Part shown: positions 36,299 through 43,783 of the stretch, one piece after another | Layout of the letters: every line of letters starts with the position of its first letter | Position numbering within the stretch: position 1 is the first letter of the stretch | Origin: Sipunculus nudus | Taxonomy: Eukaryota > Annelida > Sipuncula > Golfingiida > Sipunculidae | Assembly (NCBI GenBank): GCA_026874595.1 | Contig: JAPPUL010000068.1 | Location: forward strand, 1,439,001 to 1,503,000 | Direction of reading: 5' to 3' | DNA: 64,000 bases | Notes under the pieces: model-generated | Database searches by the model: none | Seen by the model: the letters and a program-made list of their open reading frames with translations, nothing else | What the model was told of the DNA's origin: nothing | Made by a program: the position numbers and the translations under genes

Positions 36299-36677
36299 TT
36301 ACTTATCCTTTAGTTTATCCCCAAGTGGATATTTCCTTTTATTCTTATTAGACTTAGTTCCTCTATGAACATCTACATGAGGATACTCTTTTCCCTTTCT
36401 ACCATAATCCTGACCTTTATCGATATAATATTTACGATTTGTTTTGGGGTTAATATATGCACCTTTCCCTTCACTCGGATTAGAGCCTACTTTTTTAAAC
36501 CCTTTTTTCTTAAACATCTTTTCTACTTGTTTTGGAGATTTTCCTTTAAAAGGATTAAAAGGCTTACTTCCAAGTGATTTTCTAGCTTGTTTAGTTGCCT
36601 TATAAGCTTTAATAGCTTTTTTAATCTTATTAAAAGCACCCGCGCCTACAAGGCTAGTGAAAATGAGAATGATTAAC
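36299..36677 (-). pseudogene. Orphan Rhs tip lacking its core
   Basis: The open frame starts within the tip (LVGAGAFNKIKKAIKAYK at its head resembles the middle of the tip at 37356) and has no core remnant. The C-terminal 72 residues from the ATG at 36517 (MFKKKGFKKVGS..., with INPKTNRKYYIDKG and HVDVHRG motifs) look like an intact toxin domain of unknown activity, rich in basic residues as nuclease tips are. Without core or a ribosome site it is probably a silent cassette. The Imm32-like gene follows. Confidence 0.6.
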
Positions 36678-36678
36678 T

Positions 36679-37359
36679 TTAATCAGAAGCTAAATCAATA
36701 AGGTCTATTGCCAAGCTTTTGATCTCTTCATATTTAGATTCTAATGCTAATTTTAGTGGCTTATCATTAGTACGAAATACTCTATCAGCACAAGCAAGAC
36801 CATATTTTCTAAGGATAGCATTTTTATCATTTAAAAGCGATACTATTTCTCTAGTATTTTTTTTATCACTATTTATTAAAAAATTAAGCCCTTTAATGTG
36901 TATAGGATCTTTTATTACATCTTCAAAGTAACTAAGACCCCATCGTAGTTGATTAATAGAAGAACGTGTTAAAAACCGTATTGCTTCCCAAATAACCCCT
37001 GCATGACTATCAGTGAAGTATAAAATAATTTTAGCAATAGCTTCTCTGTCTTCCTTCTCAGCACAAACTAATACACAATCGGATAAATAACTGCGAATAA
37101 TAGGCAATTCATGATCCATTAACTTAGCTACATCTTTAAATATTGGTTTACATTTTACCCCTAGTTCAGAAGCTATCCATATACCTTCTTTTTGTACGCG
37201 ACTATCTTGATGAAATAATAACTTTTTTAGGTTTATTAGAGGATAGCCAGCTCGAAATTCTTCTAATAAATCATTAAGTACTTTGCCTTTTCTAGGCTTT
37301 GATATTACATAATTAAGGAGCGAGTCTACTTTTTTAAAATCTCTCATATAATGTTTCAT
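36679..37359 (-). CDS. HEAT-repeat-like candidate immunity protein
   Basis: The 226-residue protein is built of helical pairs such as DSRVQKEGIWIASELG, LPIIRSYLSDCVLVCA and HAGVIWEAIRFLTRSS, typical of HEAT or armadillo folds. Such folds are known among immunity proteins. Its ATG overlaps the stop of the upstream tip gene by four bases (ATGA), which supports a cognate pair. It should be cytosolic; no signal peptide is present. Confidence 0.6.
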   Translation of the reverse strand: MKHYMRDFKKVDSLLNYVISKPRKGKVLNDLLEEFRAGYPLINLKKLLFHQDSRVQKEGIWIASELGVKCKPIFKDVAKLMDHELPIIRSYLSDCVLVCAEKEDREAIAKIILYFTDSHAGVIWEAIRFLTRSSINQLRWGLSYFEDVIKDPIHIKGLNFLINSDKKNTREIVSLLNDKNAILRKYGLACADRVFRTNDKPLKLALESKYEEIKSLAIDLIDLASD

Positions 37360-38012
37360 TTATTTTTCCTATCTTTAAAATTTTCTAACTTTTTTTCTAA
37401 TTGTTTTAAAAAATGTTCTTCTTCACCAAGCCTTCTACTATGACCTTTATCTACACCATGTTCTTTATTTAGTCTTTTCCTTTCTTGAATACTTTCTTTT
37501 AGTTCTTTAATTACATCTTTAATTTGGTCTTTTTTCCAAGATTTAGGTACAAACTTAGGTATTTTACCATGAATCTTTCCAGTACTATCTATAACAAGAC
37601 GGGATAGCATCCCTTTAGCTTTTTTAGCTGCTTCAGCTGCTTTTCTTAATTTATTAAGACGATTAAGTTTTTTAATCTTATTAACAGCACCCGCGCCTAT
37701 AAGCCCAGCGACAAAGCCTCCAGCAAAAGACTTGACCGCATCTTTAAAGCCATACTCCTCACCCGATGCCTTAGCAATAGCAGCATCAAGTCCCACATCG
37801 CCAAACCCTTCTAATACTGCTTTACCTCCCCAAATAACTAATAGAGGGTGCCCTCCGCTTGGATCCGTGTATCTAAGCGGATTGTGATACGTATATGCAT
37901 ACGGATTTAAGTTATATGAACTATATATACCTCCATTCGGACTGCCACTAAGGTAATCTTCAAATATCGGGTCTGGACTAACCCATAAACTGCCCTTCGG
38001 ATCGTAGTACCT
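37356..38012 (-). CDS. Orphan Rhs C-terminal module with uncharacterised tip (possibly Ntox28-like)
   Basis: The frame begins at the core (RYYDPKGSLWVSPDPIF, SPNGGIYSSYNLNPYAY, DPSG), right after a stop. Next comes a linker shared exactly with the plus-strand module at 41528 (VGLDAAIAKASGEEYGFKD region). The unique tip (about the last 85 residues) contains FVPKSWKKDQIKD and a HSRRLGEEEHFLKQLEKKL end, resembling my memory of the Ntox28 RNase-type family, which is not certain. No start codon precedes the core; a GTG at 37796 is an accidental internal start. The HEAT-type gene overlaps its end. Confidence 0.6.
   Translation of the reverse strand, partial: RYYDPKGSLWVSPDPIFEDYLSGSPNGGIYSSYNLNPYAYTYHNPLRYTDPSGGHPLLVIWGGKAVLEGFGDVGLDAAIAKASGEEYGFKDAVKSFAGGFVAGLIGAGAVNKIKKLNRLNKLRKAAEAAKKAKGMLSRLVIDSTGKIHGKIPKFVPKSWKKDQIKDVIKELKESIQERKRLNKEHGVDKGHSRRLGEEEHFLKQLEKKLENFKDRKNK
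37693..37856. repeat. Inverted copy of 41723-41886 (164 bp)
   Basis: These 164 bases appear identical, in reverse orientation, to 41723-41886. They encode the linker between Rhs core and tip in two different modules. The adjoining core sequences (37857-38012 and 41568-41722) are also similar, so the homologous block is about 320 bp. The two arms flank the strand-switch point near 39.7 kb. Confidence 0.85.
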
Positions 38013-38096
38013 TTAATCTCATCCCAGCTTGGGGAGCCCTTATCAAGTGGAGCGTAATACTGCCTCTCTAGAGAACCTTTGTTTTATTAATTTGGA
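38013..38096 (-). repeat. Inter-cassette element, copy 1
   Basis: This short segment follows the immunity gene at 38100 and encodes a truncated start of the tip seen at 38351 (GSLERQYYAPLDK, GSPSWDEIK). It is then joined out of frame to the core of the next module at 38012. An almost identical segment with the same junction (gatgagattaaaggtac) lies at 50443-50530 on the opposite strand, and a third copy at 38453-38530. Confidence 0.75.
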
Positions 38097-38099
38097 AAG

Positions 38100-38354
38100 C
38101 TAGTCTGACCAACGCTTTATAGCCTCATCTAAAAGACCTTCATCCCAAAGCACTGCACCATCGCTAAAGTATTTTTCTGTAGTTATTTTTTCCACTTCAT
38201 CATCATGTATAAATTCAATCTCCCATAGTTCGCCAGGGATAAAAACTATTAGCATTATTGCATTTTCCCTAGAGAAACGAAGTGTATAAGGTATTTTATG
38301 CTTATCTAAACTATTGACAAAATCAAGTAGCTTTTTATATACTTTTTCTATCAT
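38100..38354 (-). CDS. Small candidate immunity protein (family of three in the island)
   Basis: The 84-residue cytosolic protein is closely similar to that at 50188-50442 (both end LLDEAIKRWSD and share PGE-WEIEFIHDDE) and more distantly to that at 38538-38786. It begins with ATGA overlapping the stop of the upstream tip fragment. This repeated link with one type of tip supports an immunity role. No named family is recognised. Confidence 0.6.
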   Translation of the reverse strand: MIEKVYKKLLDFVNSLDKHKIPYTLRFSRENAIMLIVFIPGELWEIEFIHDDEVEKITTEKYFSDGAVLWDEGLLDEAIKRWSD

Positions 38355-38521
38355 TTATTATACTCCTGCTTTTCTAATAACTTTTTAAAGGTTTTATAGC
38401 CAGGCTTATTCTTTTTTGCCCCTTTCACAATCTCTCCCCAGGTTAGGTCTTGTATATCATCCCAGCTTGGGGAGCCCTTATCAAGTGGAGCGTAATACTG
38501 CCTCTCTAGAGAACCTTTGTT
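38351..38521 (-). pseudogene. Truncated Rhs tip, same type as the tip at 38816
   Basis: About 55 codons open just after a stop and read GSLERQYYAPLDKGSPSWD, then DLTWGEIVKGAKKNKPGYK to the end. This matches the last 45 residues of the tip at 38816-39478. The core and the first part of the tip are gone. It overlaps the following immunity start by four bases, so the toxin-immunity link is preserved although the toxin is cut. Confidence 0.7.
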
Positions 38522-38537
38522 TTATTAATATGAGAAG

Positions 38538-38786
38538 TTAGTCTGAAAACTTTTTAAATAAATCATTTAAAATATCTTCTTCGTAGATCTCTCCGTTACT
38601 AATAAATTTCTCTATTTCTATATTACCGTTTACATCAAAATCAACTTCCCAACGTTCTCCAGGAACCGTAACAATAATCATAACAGATTCATAGGTGTAA
38701 TGATGCAAAGTATAGTATATTTTAGCATCTTGTAAATTTTTTAAAAAAGAAACTAATTTACTAAAAACTTCTTTATTTTTTTGCAT
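38538..38786 (-). CDS. Small candidate immunity protein, divergent copy
   Basis: The 82-residue protein shares the layout and key positions (PGERWEVDF, a YYTL strand, an acidic tail ending KFSD) with the products at 38100 and 50188 but is clearly diverged. It follows the intact tip at 38816 by 29 bases and is the probable cognate immunity gene. Confidence 0.6.
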   Translation of the reverse strand: MQKNKEVFSKLVSFLKNLQDAKIYYTLHHYTYESVMIIVTVPGERWEVDFDVNGNIEIEKFISNGEIYEEDILNDLFKKFSD

Positions 38787-38815
38787 AGCTTAAATAAACC
38801 TTCGTAGTATTTTAA

Positions 38816-39478
38816 CTATTTATCAAACCTTCTATCCAATAAGAGCTTTTTAAAAATTTTATATCCAGGCTTTCTAGCTTTTGCCCCTTTCACAATCTCT
38901 CCCCAGGTTAGGTCTTGTATATCATCCCAGCTTGGGGAACCCTTATCAAGATTAACTTTTCTTATTCGTCCTTGTTTTCCTTTCATTATTTCACCCACTT
39001 TCGCATCTGGATAGTATCTCCCTAACTTCTTACGGGCCTGTTTACCACCTTTAATAACCTTATCTACTATTCTCTTAACTTCTTTAGCGCCTTTATTGCT
39101 AAACTCAGTACCTAAAGCTAGATCACTTAAAGCCTCTGCTTTATCCAAAAGTGAGGCATTTTCATCAAAAAGGGTATATAAATCTCCTGCAAAGTCAATT
39201 AATTCATCTAATCCTGCCTTCTTAAGGTTTTTCCATGTTAGTTTCCCTTCTTTTTTATAAACCTTATAAGCTTTTTTAATCAGCTTAAAGGCTCTAACAG
39301 CAGCACCAACAGCCTCACCGTCAGGGTCTAAAAGCTTAACAGGGTTCTGATGGGAATAAGCGTACAGATTTAAATTAAATGGGTTATATACACCTCCCAT
39401 GCCAGGTAGGTTTTTATCATGTTCTTTATTACCTGTAGGCAAATACTTGGCAAGTATAGGGTCAGCCGATTGCCAAAC
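38816..39478 (-). CDS. Orphan Rhs C-terminal module with uncharacterised tip
   Basis: The frame opens after a stop with VWQSADPILAKYLP, then the core end (PGMGGVYNPFNLNLYAY, DPDG). The tip is helical (FKLIKKAYKVYKKEGKLTW and onwards) and ends in a compact domain of about 45 residues: GSPSWDDIQDLTWGEIVKG then GYKIFKKLLLDRRF. The same terminal domain recurs, truncated, at 38351 and at the inter-cassette elements, always beside the same immunity family. Its activity is unknown. A TTG at 39442 is the nearest possible start but lies inside the core. Confidence 0.6.
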   Translation of the reverse strand, partial: VWQSADPILAKYLPTGNKEHDKNLPGMGGVYNPFNLNLYAYSHQNPVKLLDPDGEAVGAAVRAFKLIKKAYKVYKKEGKLTWKNLKKAGLDELIDFAGDLYTLFDENASLLDKAEALSDLALGTEFSNKGAKEVKRIVDKVIKGGKQARKKLGRYYPDAKVGEIMKGKQGRIRKVNLDKGSPSWDDIQDLTWGEIVKGAKARKPGYKIFKKLLLDRRFDK

Positions 39479-39496
39479 TTAAGAGCTTAAATAAGA

Positions 39497-39695
39497 CTAA
39501 TCATCATAATAAAATTTCTTTTCTATATCCTTTACATAAAAGCCAACTAAATCGTCATTATTAACTATTACCATACATTTTTTTGATAAAAAATAGGCTT
39601 TAGTCGATTCATTAATAGGGCCAAAGATAATTTGAGCAAATGACTTTTCTGTATTGCTAATTACTTCAATTTTTGGTACCTCAAAGGAGTTGATC
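39497..39695 (-). pseudogene. Minus-strand gene fragment at the strand switch
   Basis: About 65 codons read as ordinary protein (EVPKIEVISNTEKSFAQI, FLSKKCMVIVNNDDLVGFY, ending KKFYYDD) with no start codon or ribosome site. It ends 16 bases before the start of the tip module at 39478, so it looks like the 3' end of an immunity gene cut off when the two oppositely oriented halves were joined. Confidence 0.45.
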
Positions 39696-39742
39696 CTGGT
39701 ACAGATAAAACAATACCAGATAAGTATTTCAAAAAGGAATAA
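39674..39742 (+). pseudogene. Plus-strand tip-end fragment at the strand switch
   Basis: Twenty-three codons (WYLKGVDPGTDKTIPDK and a short tail, then stop) lie 17 bases before the immunity-type gene at 39760. By analogy with the other cassettes this is the very end of a lost toxin tip. It is short, so confidence is low. Confidence 0.35.
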
Positions 39743-39759
39743 GTATTTAGGAAAAGCAA

Positions 39760-40431
39760 ATGAAAGATAAGAATCATTGTAGACTATGTATAAAGATAAC
39801 CAAAGTCTTAAGCCTACTAGTTATAGTAGTAGTTACTCTGATAATTATATTCCACATTGCTTATATGATACCTTTTAGTTATGAAGGAGATGGTAAATTT
39901 ATAGATAGAGGGTATCTATCGTCTTCTAATCGTTATGTGCTTACTCTAGATAAGATTAATCTTTCAAAACCGTATAAAAAAACATTCTTAGTTGGTTTTC
40001 TCCCACGTAACGACCTAAGTATAGGGCTTAAGTTTAAACTAAAGAAAGGGGCAGGTGCGTTAAGTACGTCAGTATTAGGACAAAAAGGCTATATTTATAA
40101 AATGAGAGTAAAGCTTATTATGAGAGACATAGAAAGTGGTAAAATTAAGTTTAAATATAGCGGTAAGTTTCTTAGTGATGATATTCATAACTTAGTCTTT
40201 ACAGGAGGGGGTGGATTCTGGCTATCTGGGCAAGCTACCTCTATGTCAATAGATTACTATCAAAAAGAAGACGCGTATACGTTATTTGGCAAACCTATAG
40301 GAAGAAATTGTAATAAAAAACAAAAACGTAAGGTTACGTTTGAGATACTAACTCCTATGGAGAAACCTCTTAAGGATCCTTATGTTAGTAATTTTGGAGA
40401 ATTAGTTATTTATGGTGGTGGTTGGAAATAA
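39760..40431 (+). CDS. Membrane-anchored candidate immunity protein
   Basis: The 223-residue protein has a short basic N-terminus and one TM segment (about 14-36). The rest is predicted outside the cytoplasm and beta-rich (YEGDGKFIDRGYLSS, FKYSGKFLSDDI). No family is recognised. It stands first on the plus-strand side, preceded by a tip fragment. The next module's core starts in the codon right after its stop. A periplasm-facing protein would suit a toxin acting at the membrane or periplasm. Confidence 0.5.
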   Translation: MKDKNHCRLCIKITKVLSLLVIVVVTLIIIFHIAYMIPFSYEGDGKFIDRGYLSSSNRYVLTLDKINLSKPYKKTFLVGFLPRNDLSIGLKFKLKKGAGALSTSVLGQKGYIYKMRVKLIMRDIESGKIKFKYSGKFLSDDIHNLVFTGGGGFWLSGQATSMSIDYYQKEDAYTLFGKPIGRNCNKKQKRKVTFEILTPMEKPLKDPYVSNFGELVIYGGGWK

Positions 40432-41118
40432 CTTAGGTATTACGACCCAAGAGTAAGTATCTGGATTAGTCCAGACCCGATATTTGGAGATTACTTACCT
40501 ACGGGTGATAAAGAGCGTGATACAAATCTACCTGGCATGGGAGGTGTATATAATAGTCTTAACCTAAACCCATATGCGTATGCACATCACAATCCAGTAA
40601 AGTATGTAGATCCTGATGGAGAATGGCCTAGAATTGTTAGATGGCTTGGGAATTCTCCTCTTGGACGTTGGCTTGCTAATACTCCAGTTGGCAAAAAGAC
40701 TATTAAAGGATTTAAAAAATTTAATAAAGGAGTTGATAAAGCTTTACAATCTACATGGGAGGGAGCTAAAGCTTTATGGCGCTGGGCTGGCGATAAACTT
40801 AGTGGTAGCAACATAGTCAGAACAAATATTGATAACTATAGCAAGGCTAAAATAGATAATAAGACAATACATTTATTTAAGAAAGCTGACCATAATCTTA
40901 CTCCTCTTTTAAATAAATTTGGAGGGGATAAAGTAAAAGTATTTAAAAGTATTTTCAAAGCGACACAAAATTATATTATTAAAAATCCAGGAGTTGTTAA
41001 AGATAACAAACTATTCGAAGTAACTATAAAAGTAAAAGATGTTATGTTAACTGTAAGGGGAAATATTCATAATCGTGCTGTAGAAATTGGTACTGCTTTT
41101 ATTAAGAACAAGAAATAA
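40432..41118 (+). CDS. Orphan Rhs C-terminal module with uncharacterised tip
   Basis: The frame starts directly after the previous gene's stop with LRYYDPRVSIWISPDPIF. It continues through the core (PGMGGVYNSLNLNPYAY, DPDG) into a tip of about 150 residues with an Arg/Trp-rich helical linker. The C-terminal domain (about the last 80 residues) ends KVKDVMLTVRGNIHNRAVEIGT. The short compact beta-rich end resembles small nuclease tips, but no family is assigned. The ATG at 40537 lies inside the core and has no convincing ribosome site. An immunity-type gene follows after 20 bases. Confidence 0.6.
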   Translation, partial: LRYYDPRVSIWISPDPIFGDYLPTGDKERDTNLPGMGGVYNSLNLNPYAYAHHNPVKYVDPDGEWPRIVRWLGNSPLGRWLANTPVGKKTIKGFKKFNKGVDKALQSTWEGAKALWRWAGDKLSGSNIVRTNIDNYSKAKIDNKTIHLFKKADHNLTPLLNKFGGDKVKVFKSIFKATQNYIIKNPGVVKDNKLFEVTIKVKDVMLTVRGNIHNRAVEIGTAFIKNKK

Positions 41119-41138
41119 AATTGGAGGGAATCCACAGT

Positions 41139-41510
41139 ATGGAATTTACAAAGTTTGAAATAGATGTAATGAATATGTTGTTAAGAGGGGATAGTAAAAC
41201 ATGTAAAATTCTAAGGGAACAATTTAGTAAGGCATCAGTTTCAAGCCGAGAATTTACAGGTGCAGGGTTTTTCACTAACTTTAGGCTACCGGAAAACATA
41301 AAAAAGCTCGACTCTAAAGACACACTTCATTTAGGGAATGTTGAGGCTAAAGTTAAAGGTATAAACACTGGGGTTGGTTTTGTACTATTTATAAATGAAG
41401 GTAAACTTGACTTTCTGGAAGGGTATACTTATGATGATCCACTTCCTGAACTTCCTGAATTCATTAAAGATTATGAGCTTTATTATCATGACGAAGAGAA
41501 TCAAGATTAG
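41139..41510 (+). CDS. Candidate immunity protein
   Basis: The 123-residue cytosolic protein (start ATG 41139, with a ggaggg site 10 bases ahead; a TTG at 41121 would overlap that site) contains NFRLPENIKKLDSK, VEAKVKGINTGVGFVLFI and LEGYTYDDPLPE. This pattern recurs in small genes beside Rhs tips in other genomes, as far as I remember, without an assigned name. A truncated relative lies at 45126-45288. It is the probable cognate of the tip at 40432. Confidence 0.6.
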   Translation: MEFTKFEIDVMNMLLRGDSKTCKILREQFSKASVSSREFTGAGFFTNFRLPENIKKLDSKDTLHLGNVEAKVKGINTGVGFVLFINEGKLDFLEGYTYDDPLPELPEFIKDYELYYHDEENQD

Positions 41511-41527
41511 GCTATAGCAGTGTCTGC

Positions 41528-42259
41528 GTTTTATTAGGTAATACCGATCTTTATTATTATGGAGCAAGGTACTACGATCCGAAGGGCAGTTTATGGGTTA
41601 GTCCAGACCCGATATTTGAAGATTACCTTAGTGGCAGTCCGAATGGAGGTATATATAATAGTCTTAATTTAAATCCATATGCGTATACGTATCAAAATCC
41701 TGTAAAGTATACTGATCCAAGTGGAGGGCACCCTCTATTAGTTATTTGGGGAGGTAAAGCAGTATTAGAAGGGTTTGGCGATGTGGGACTTGATGCTGCT
41801 ATTGCTAAGGCATCGGGTGAGGAGTATGGCTTTAAAGATGCGGTCAAGTCTTTTGCTGGAGGCTTTGTCGCTGGGCTTATAGGCGCAGGTGTTGTTAGTA
41901 AGGCTAAAAAGGGAGTTAAGCTAGTAGGAAACCTATTTAGAAGGGTTAAACCTGGCGACGTTAGCTCTTTGTATAAAACTGCTACACTTCGGAAAGTAGG
42001 TAAAAGTCCAGGAGAAAAAGGAGCAACTATATATGGCAAATCAGGAGGTTTTAAGCAAGCAAATAAGGAGTTTGATAAATTGACGAAAGGTCTTGAAGTT
42101 AATACAATATGGAAAGATGGGAAAAAAATAAGGACTGCTACACTAAAAAGTGGAGAGAAAATAAATGTTAGAAATTTTAGTACAGAAAGTTCACCTACAC
42201 TTGAAATAATTAGTGGAAGTAAAAAGGCTAAAGAAGTTACTAAAATACGTTATGAGTAG
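41528..42259 (+). CDS. Orphan Rhs C-terminal module with uncharacterised tip
   Basis: The frame holds a longer core end (NTDLYYYGARYYDPKGSLWV, NLNPYAYTYQNPVKYTDP) followed by the linker shared with the minus-strand module at 37356. The unique tip (about the last 90 residues) has YGKSGGFKQANKEFDKLTKG, RTATLKSGEKINVR and PTLEIISGSKKA, ending KIRY. A truncated copy of this tip lies at 35797-35970. The activity is unknown. The immunity gene at 42268 follows after eight bases. No proper start codon precedes the core; a GTG at 41783 is incidental. Confidence 0.62.
   Translation, partial: VLLGNTDLYYYGARYYDPKGSLWVSPDPIFEDYLSGSPNGGIYNSLNLNPYAYTYQNPVKYTDPSGGHPLLVIWGGKAVLEGFGDVGLDAAIAKASGEEYGFKDAVKSFAGGFVAGLIGAGVVSKAKKGVKLVGNLFRRVKPGDVSSLYKTATLRKVGKSPGEKGATIYGKSGGFKQANKEFDKLTKGLEVNTIWKDGKKIRTATLKSGEKINVRNFSTESSPTLEIISGSKKAKEVTKIRYE
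41723..41886. repeat. Inverted copy of 37693-37856 (164 bp)
   Basis: This is the plus-strand arm of the 164-base inverted repeat described at 37693. Recombination between the arms would invert about 3.9 kb containing two tip cassettes and the strand-switch point. Confidence 0.85.
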
Positions 42260-42267
42260 GAGTAAGT

Positions 42268-42879
42268 ATGAAAGCTATTACTGACTTAGAAAAGCTAGAA
42301 AGCCTTAAAAATAAGTTATCAGAAATGACAAGCACTTGGGATGAGTTAGATACTAGTTATCTAGAAAGGATGAATTGGCTTGTTATTCTTACTGTAGAGG
42401 AGCCTTTTTATTGGTATATTGAAGAAGAAAACTATGAAAGAGATTATGAAGAAGAGGGTTTTGGAATAGAGGTGCCCTCATTTGTGAGGACTTTAAAGAA
42501 AATGGGTTATCAAAGTTGTTATGCTTTAGTAGAGGGAGGGGGTCCTGACTCCACCTTTGAGTTAGAAATAAATGAGGAAGAGATATTAGAATTTAATGAT
42601 GAGAGCTATATTTATTATACTCTTTTTCCTAAAGATTATTCATTTGTTGTTTTACATGCAGATGACTGCTCTTTAGTTGCAGGCAAAAAAGAGTTTGTAG
42701 AAAGTATAATTGAGTGTGATATAGAAACAGCCATGAATGCATTTAAAAAAGATGTAACTACTGGTTGGGTAGAGCCAAATAGTAAGAGTGCTAAAGAGGG
42801 GATTAGTGTCTTTTTAAATATTTATGAAAAGTACAAAGCCCACAATGAGAAGGTATTAAGGAAGTTGGGAGAGGCTTAA
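42268..42879 (+). CDS. Candidate immunity protein, copy of the one at 35177
   Basis: The 203-residue acidic, soluble protein is homologous throughout to the product at 35177-35788. It follows the intact version of the same tip by eight bases, with a taggag site before the ATG. Two independent copies beside the same tip make the pairing convincing, though no family name is known to me. Confidence 0.65.
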   Translation: MKAITDLEKLESLKNKLSEMTSTWDELDTSYLERMNWLVILTVEEPFYWYIEEENYERDYEEEGFGIEVPSFVRTLKKMGYQSCYALVEGGGPDSTFELEINEEEILEFNDESYIYYTLFPKDYSFVVLHADDCSLVAGKKEFVESIIECDIETAMNAFKKDVTTGWVEPNSKSAKEGISVFLNIYEKYKAHNEKVLRKLGEA

Positions 42880-42897
42880 AGAGATTAGTTTTTTTAG

Positions 42898-43572
42898 ATA
42901 AAAGGCTTATCTATTTTATGGCAAACAGACCCGATATTAGATAGTTACTTAGATGGCAGTCCAAATGGAGGAGTATATAGTTCATATAATTTAAACCCAT
43001 ATGCGTATGCACATCACAATCCGCTTAGATACACGGATCCAAGCGGTGCGATGCCTCATCCTGATGACTTTAATGGTAACCGAAATAGAGGTTTCAGCCC
43101 AGATGCTTACAGTCCAGAAGACTGGTCAGGGCGTAGACAAACAGGGCTTACAGACTTTTGGGAACGGCCTCCTACTCTCTTAGATTATACTATCGTAGAT
43201 TATGATGCTATTCGTCCTATGGAAAGTACTGCGGATTTTGGAGGATTAGGTAAAGCTAGCAAGCTAGGAAAAATGCTTAACTATTTATCTAAGACAAAGT
43301 TTGGAAAATGGTTAAGTAAAATATGGCGAGGAGGGGATAAGACTGATAAAAATGTTAAGAGTATTAAAAAACTAAAAAAAATAGAAATACGAGCAGGCCG
43401 TTATAAACATGGTGGAGGTGGCATAAATATATACAAAGATGGTAAAAGAAGGTTTGCTATTAAAGTTAATAAATTCAAACATAAAGGTAAATTAAAGACT
43501 AGATTACACTACCATCGTGGAAAAACTAAAAAGCAAATAAAAAAACATAGGCCATATGAAGGAGGATGGTAA
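42898..43572 (+). CDS. Orphan Rhs C-terminal module with basic, His-rich tip
   Basis: The frame opens after a stop and enters the core at LWQTDPILDSYLDGSPNGG, then YSSYNLNPYAYAHHNPLRY and DPSG, followed by PHPDDF. This beginning is shared with the module at 49049. The tip ends with about 60 very basic residues: HGGGGINIYKDGKRRF, RLHYHRGKTKKQIKKHRPY. The paired His-x-His and the final HRPY suggest a metal-dependent nuclease-like domain, which is inference. The ATG at 43051 is internal. The immunity-type gene follows after one base. Confidence 0.6.
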   Translation: MKGLSILWQTDPILDSYLDGSPNGGVYSSYNLNPYAYAHHNPLRYTDPSGAMPHPDDFNGNRNRGFSPDAYSPEDWSGRRQTGLTDFWERPPTLLDYTIVDYDAIRPMESTADFGGLGKASKLGKMLNYLSKTKFGKWLSKIWRGGDKTDKNVKSIKKLKKIEIRAGRYKHGGGGINIYKDGKRRFAIKVNKFKHKGKLKTRLHYHRGKTKKQIKKHRPYEGGW

Positions 43573-43573
43573 A

Positions 43574-43780
43574 ATGTATCCAGAATTCCCTTTGAAAGTA
43601 ATTTTTGAAGAAAATGACGTTTGGATATTAGATAATGAAGAAGAAGTAGCTTGTCATTTAGAATGGTTTGATAGTGATGATCCAGAAGAAAATGCAATAG
43701 TTGTTGATAAGCTAGGCAGGCGAGTGAAGTTGAAAGTTGAAAAATTAGAAATACTATTAATTGAGCTAGAAGAGGAATAA
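43574..43780 (+). CDS. Small acidic candidate immunity protein
   Basis: The 68-residue acidic protein has strands VIFEENDVWIL and VACHLEWFDSDD and an acidic helical tail (LEILLIELEEE). The ATG at 43574 is chosen because gaaggagg lies eight bases ahead; an ATG at 43556 precedes that site. High negative charge suits binding a very basic toxin such as the tip upstream. No family recognised. Confidence 0.6.
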   Translation: MYPEFPLKVIFEENDVWILDNEEEVACHLEWFDSDDPEENAIVVDKLGRRVKLKVEKLEILLIELEEE

Positions 43781-43783
43781 AAG

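Noticed and set aside
36365-36577. Plus-strand 70-codon membrane-like frame
   Set aside because: It is the antisense of the basic tip at 36299-36677, with hydrophobic residues arising from AT-rich complement.
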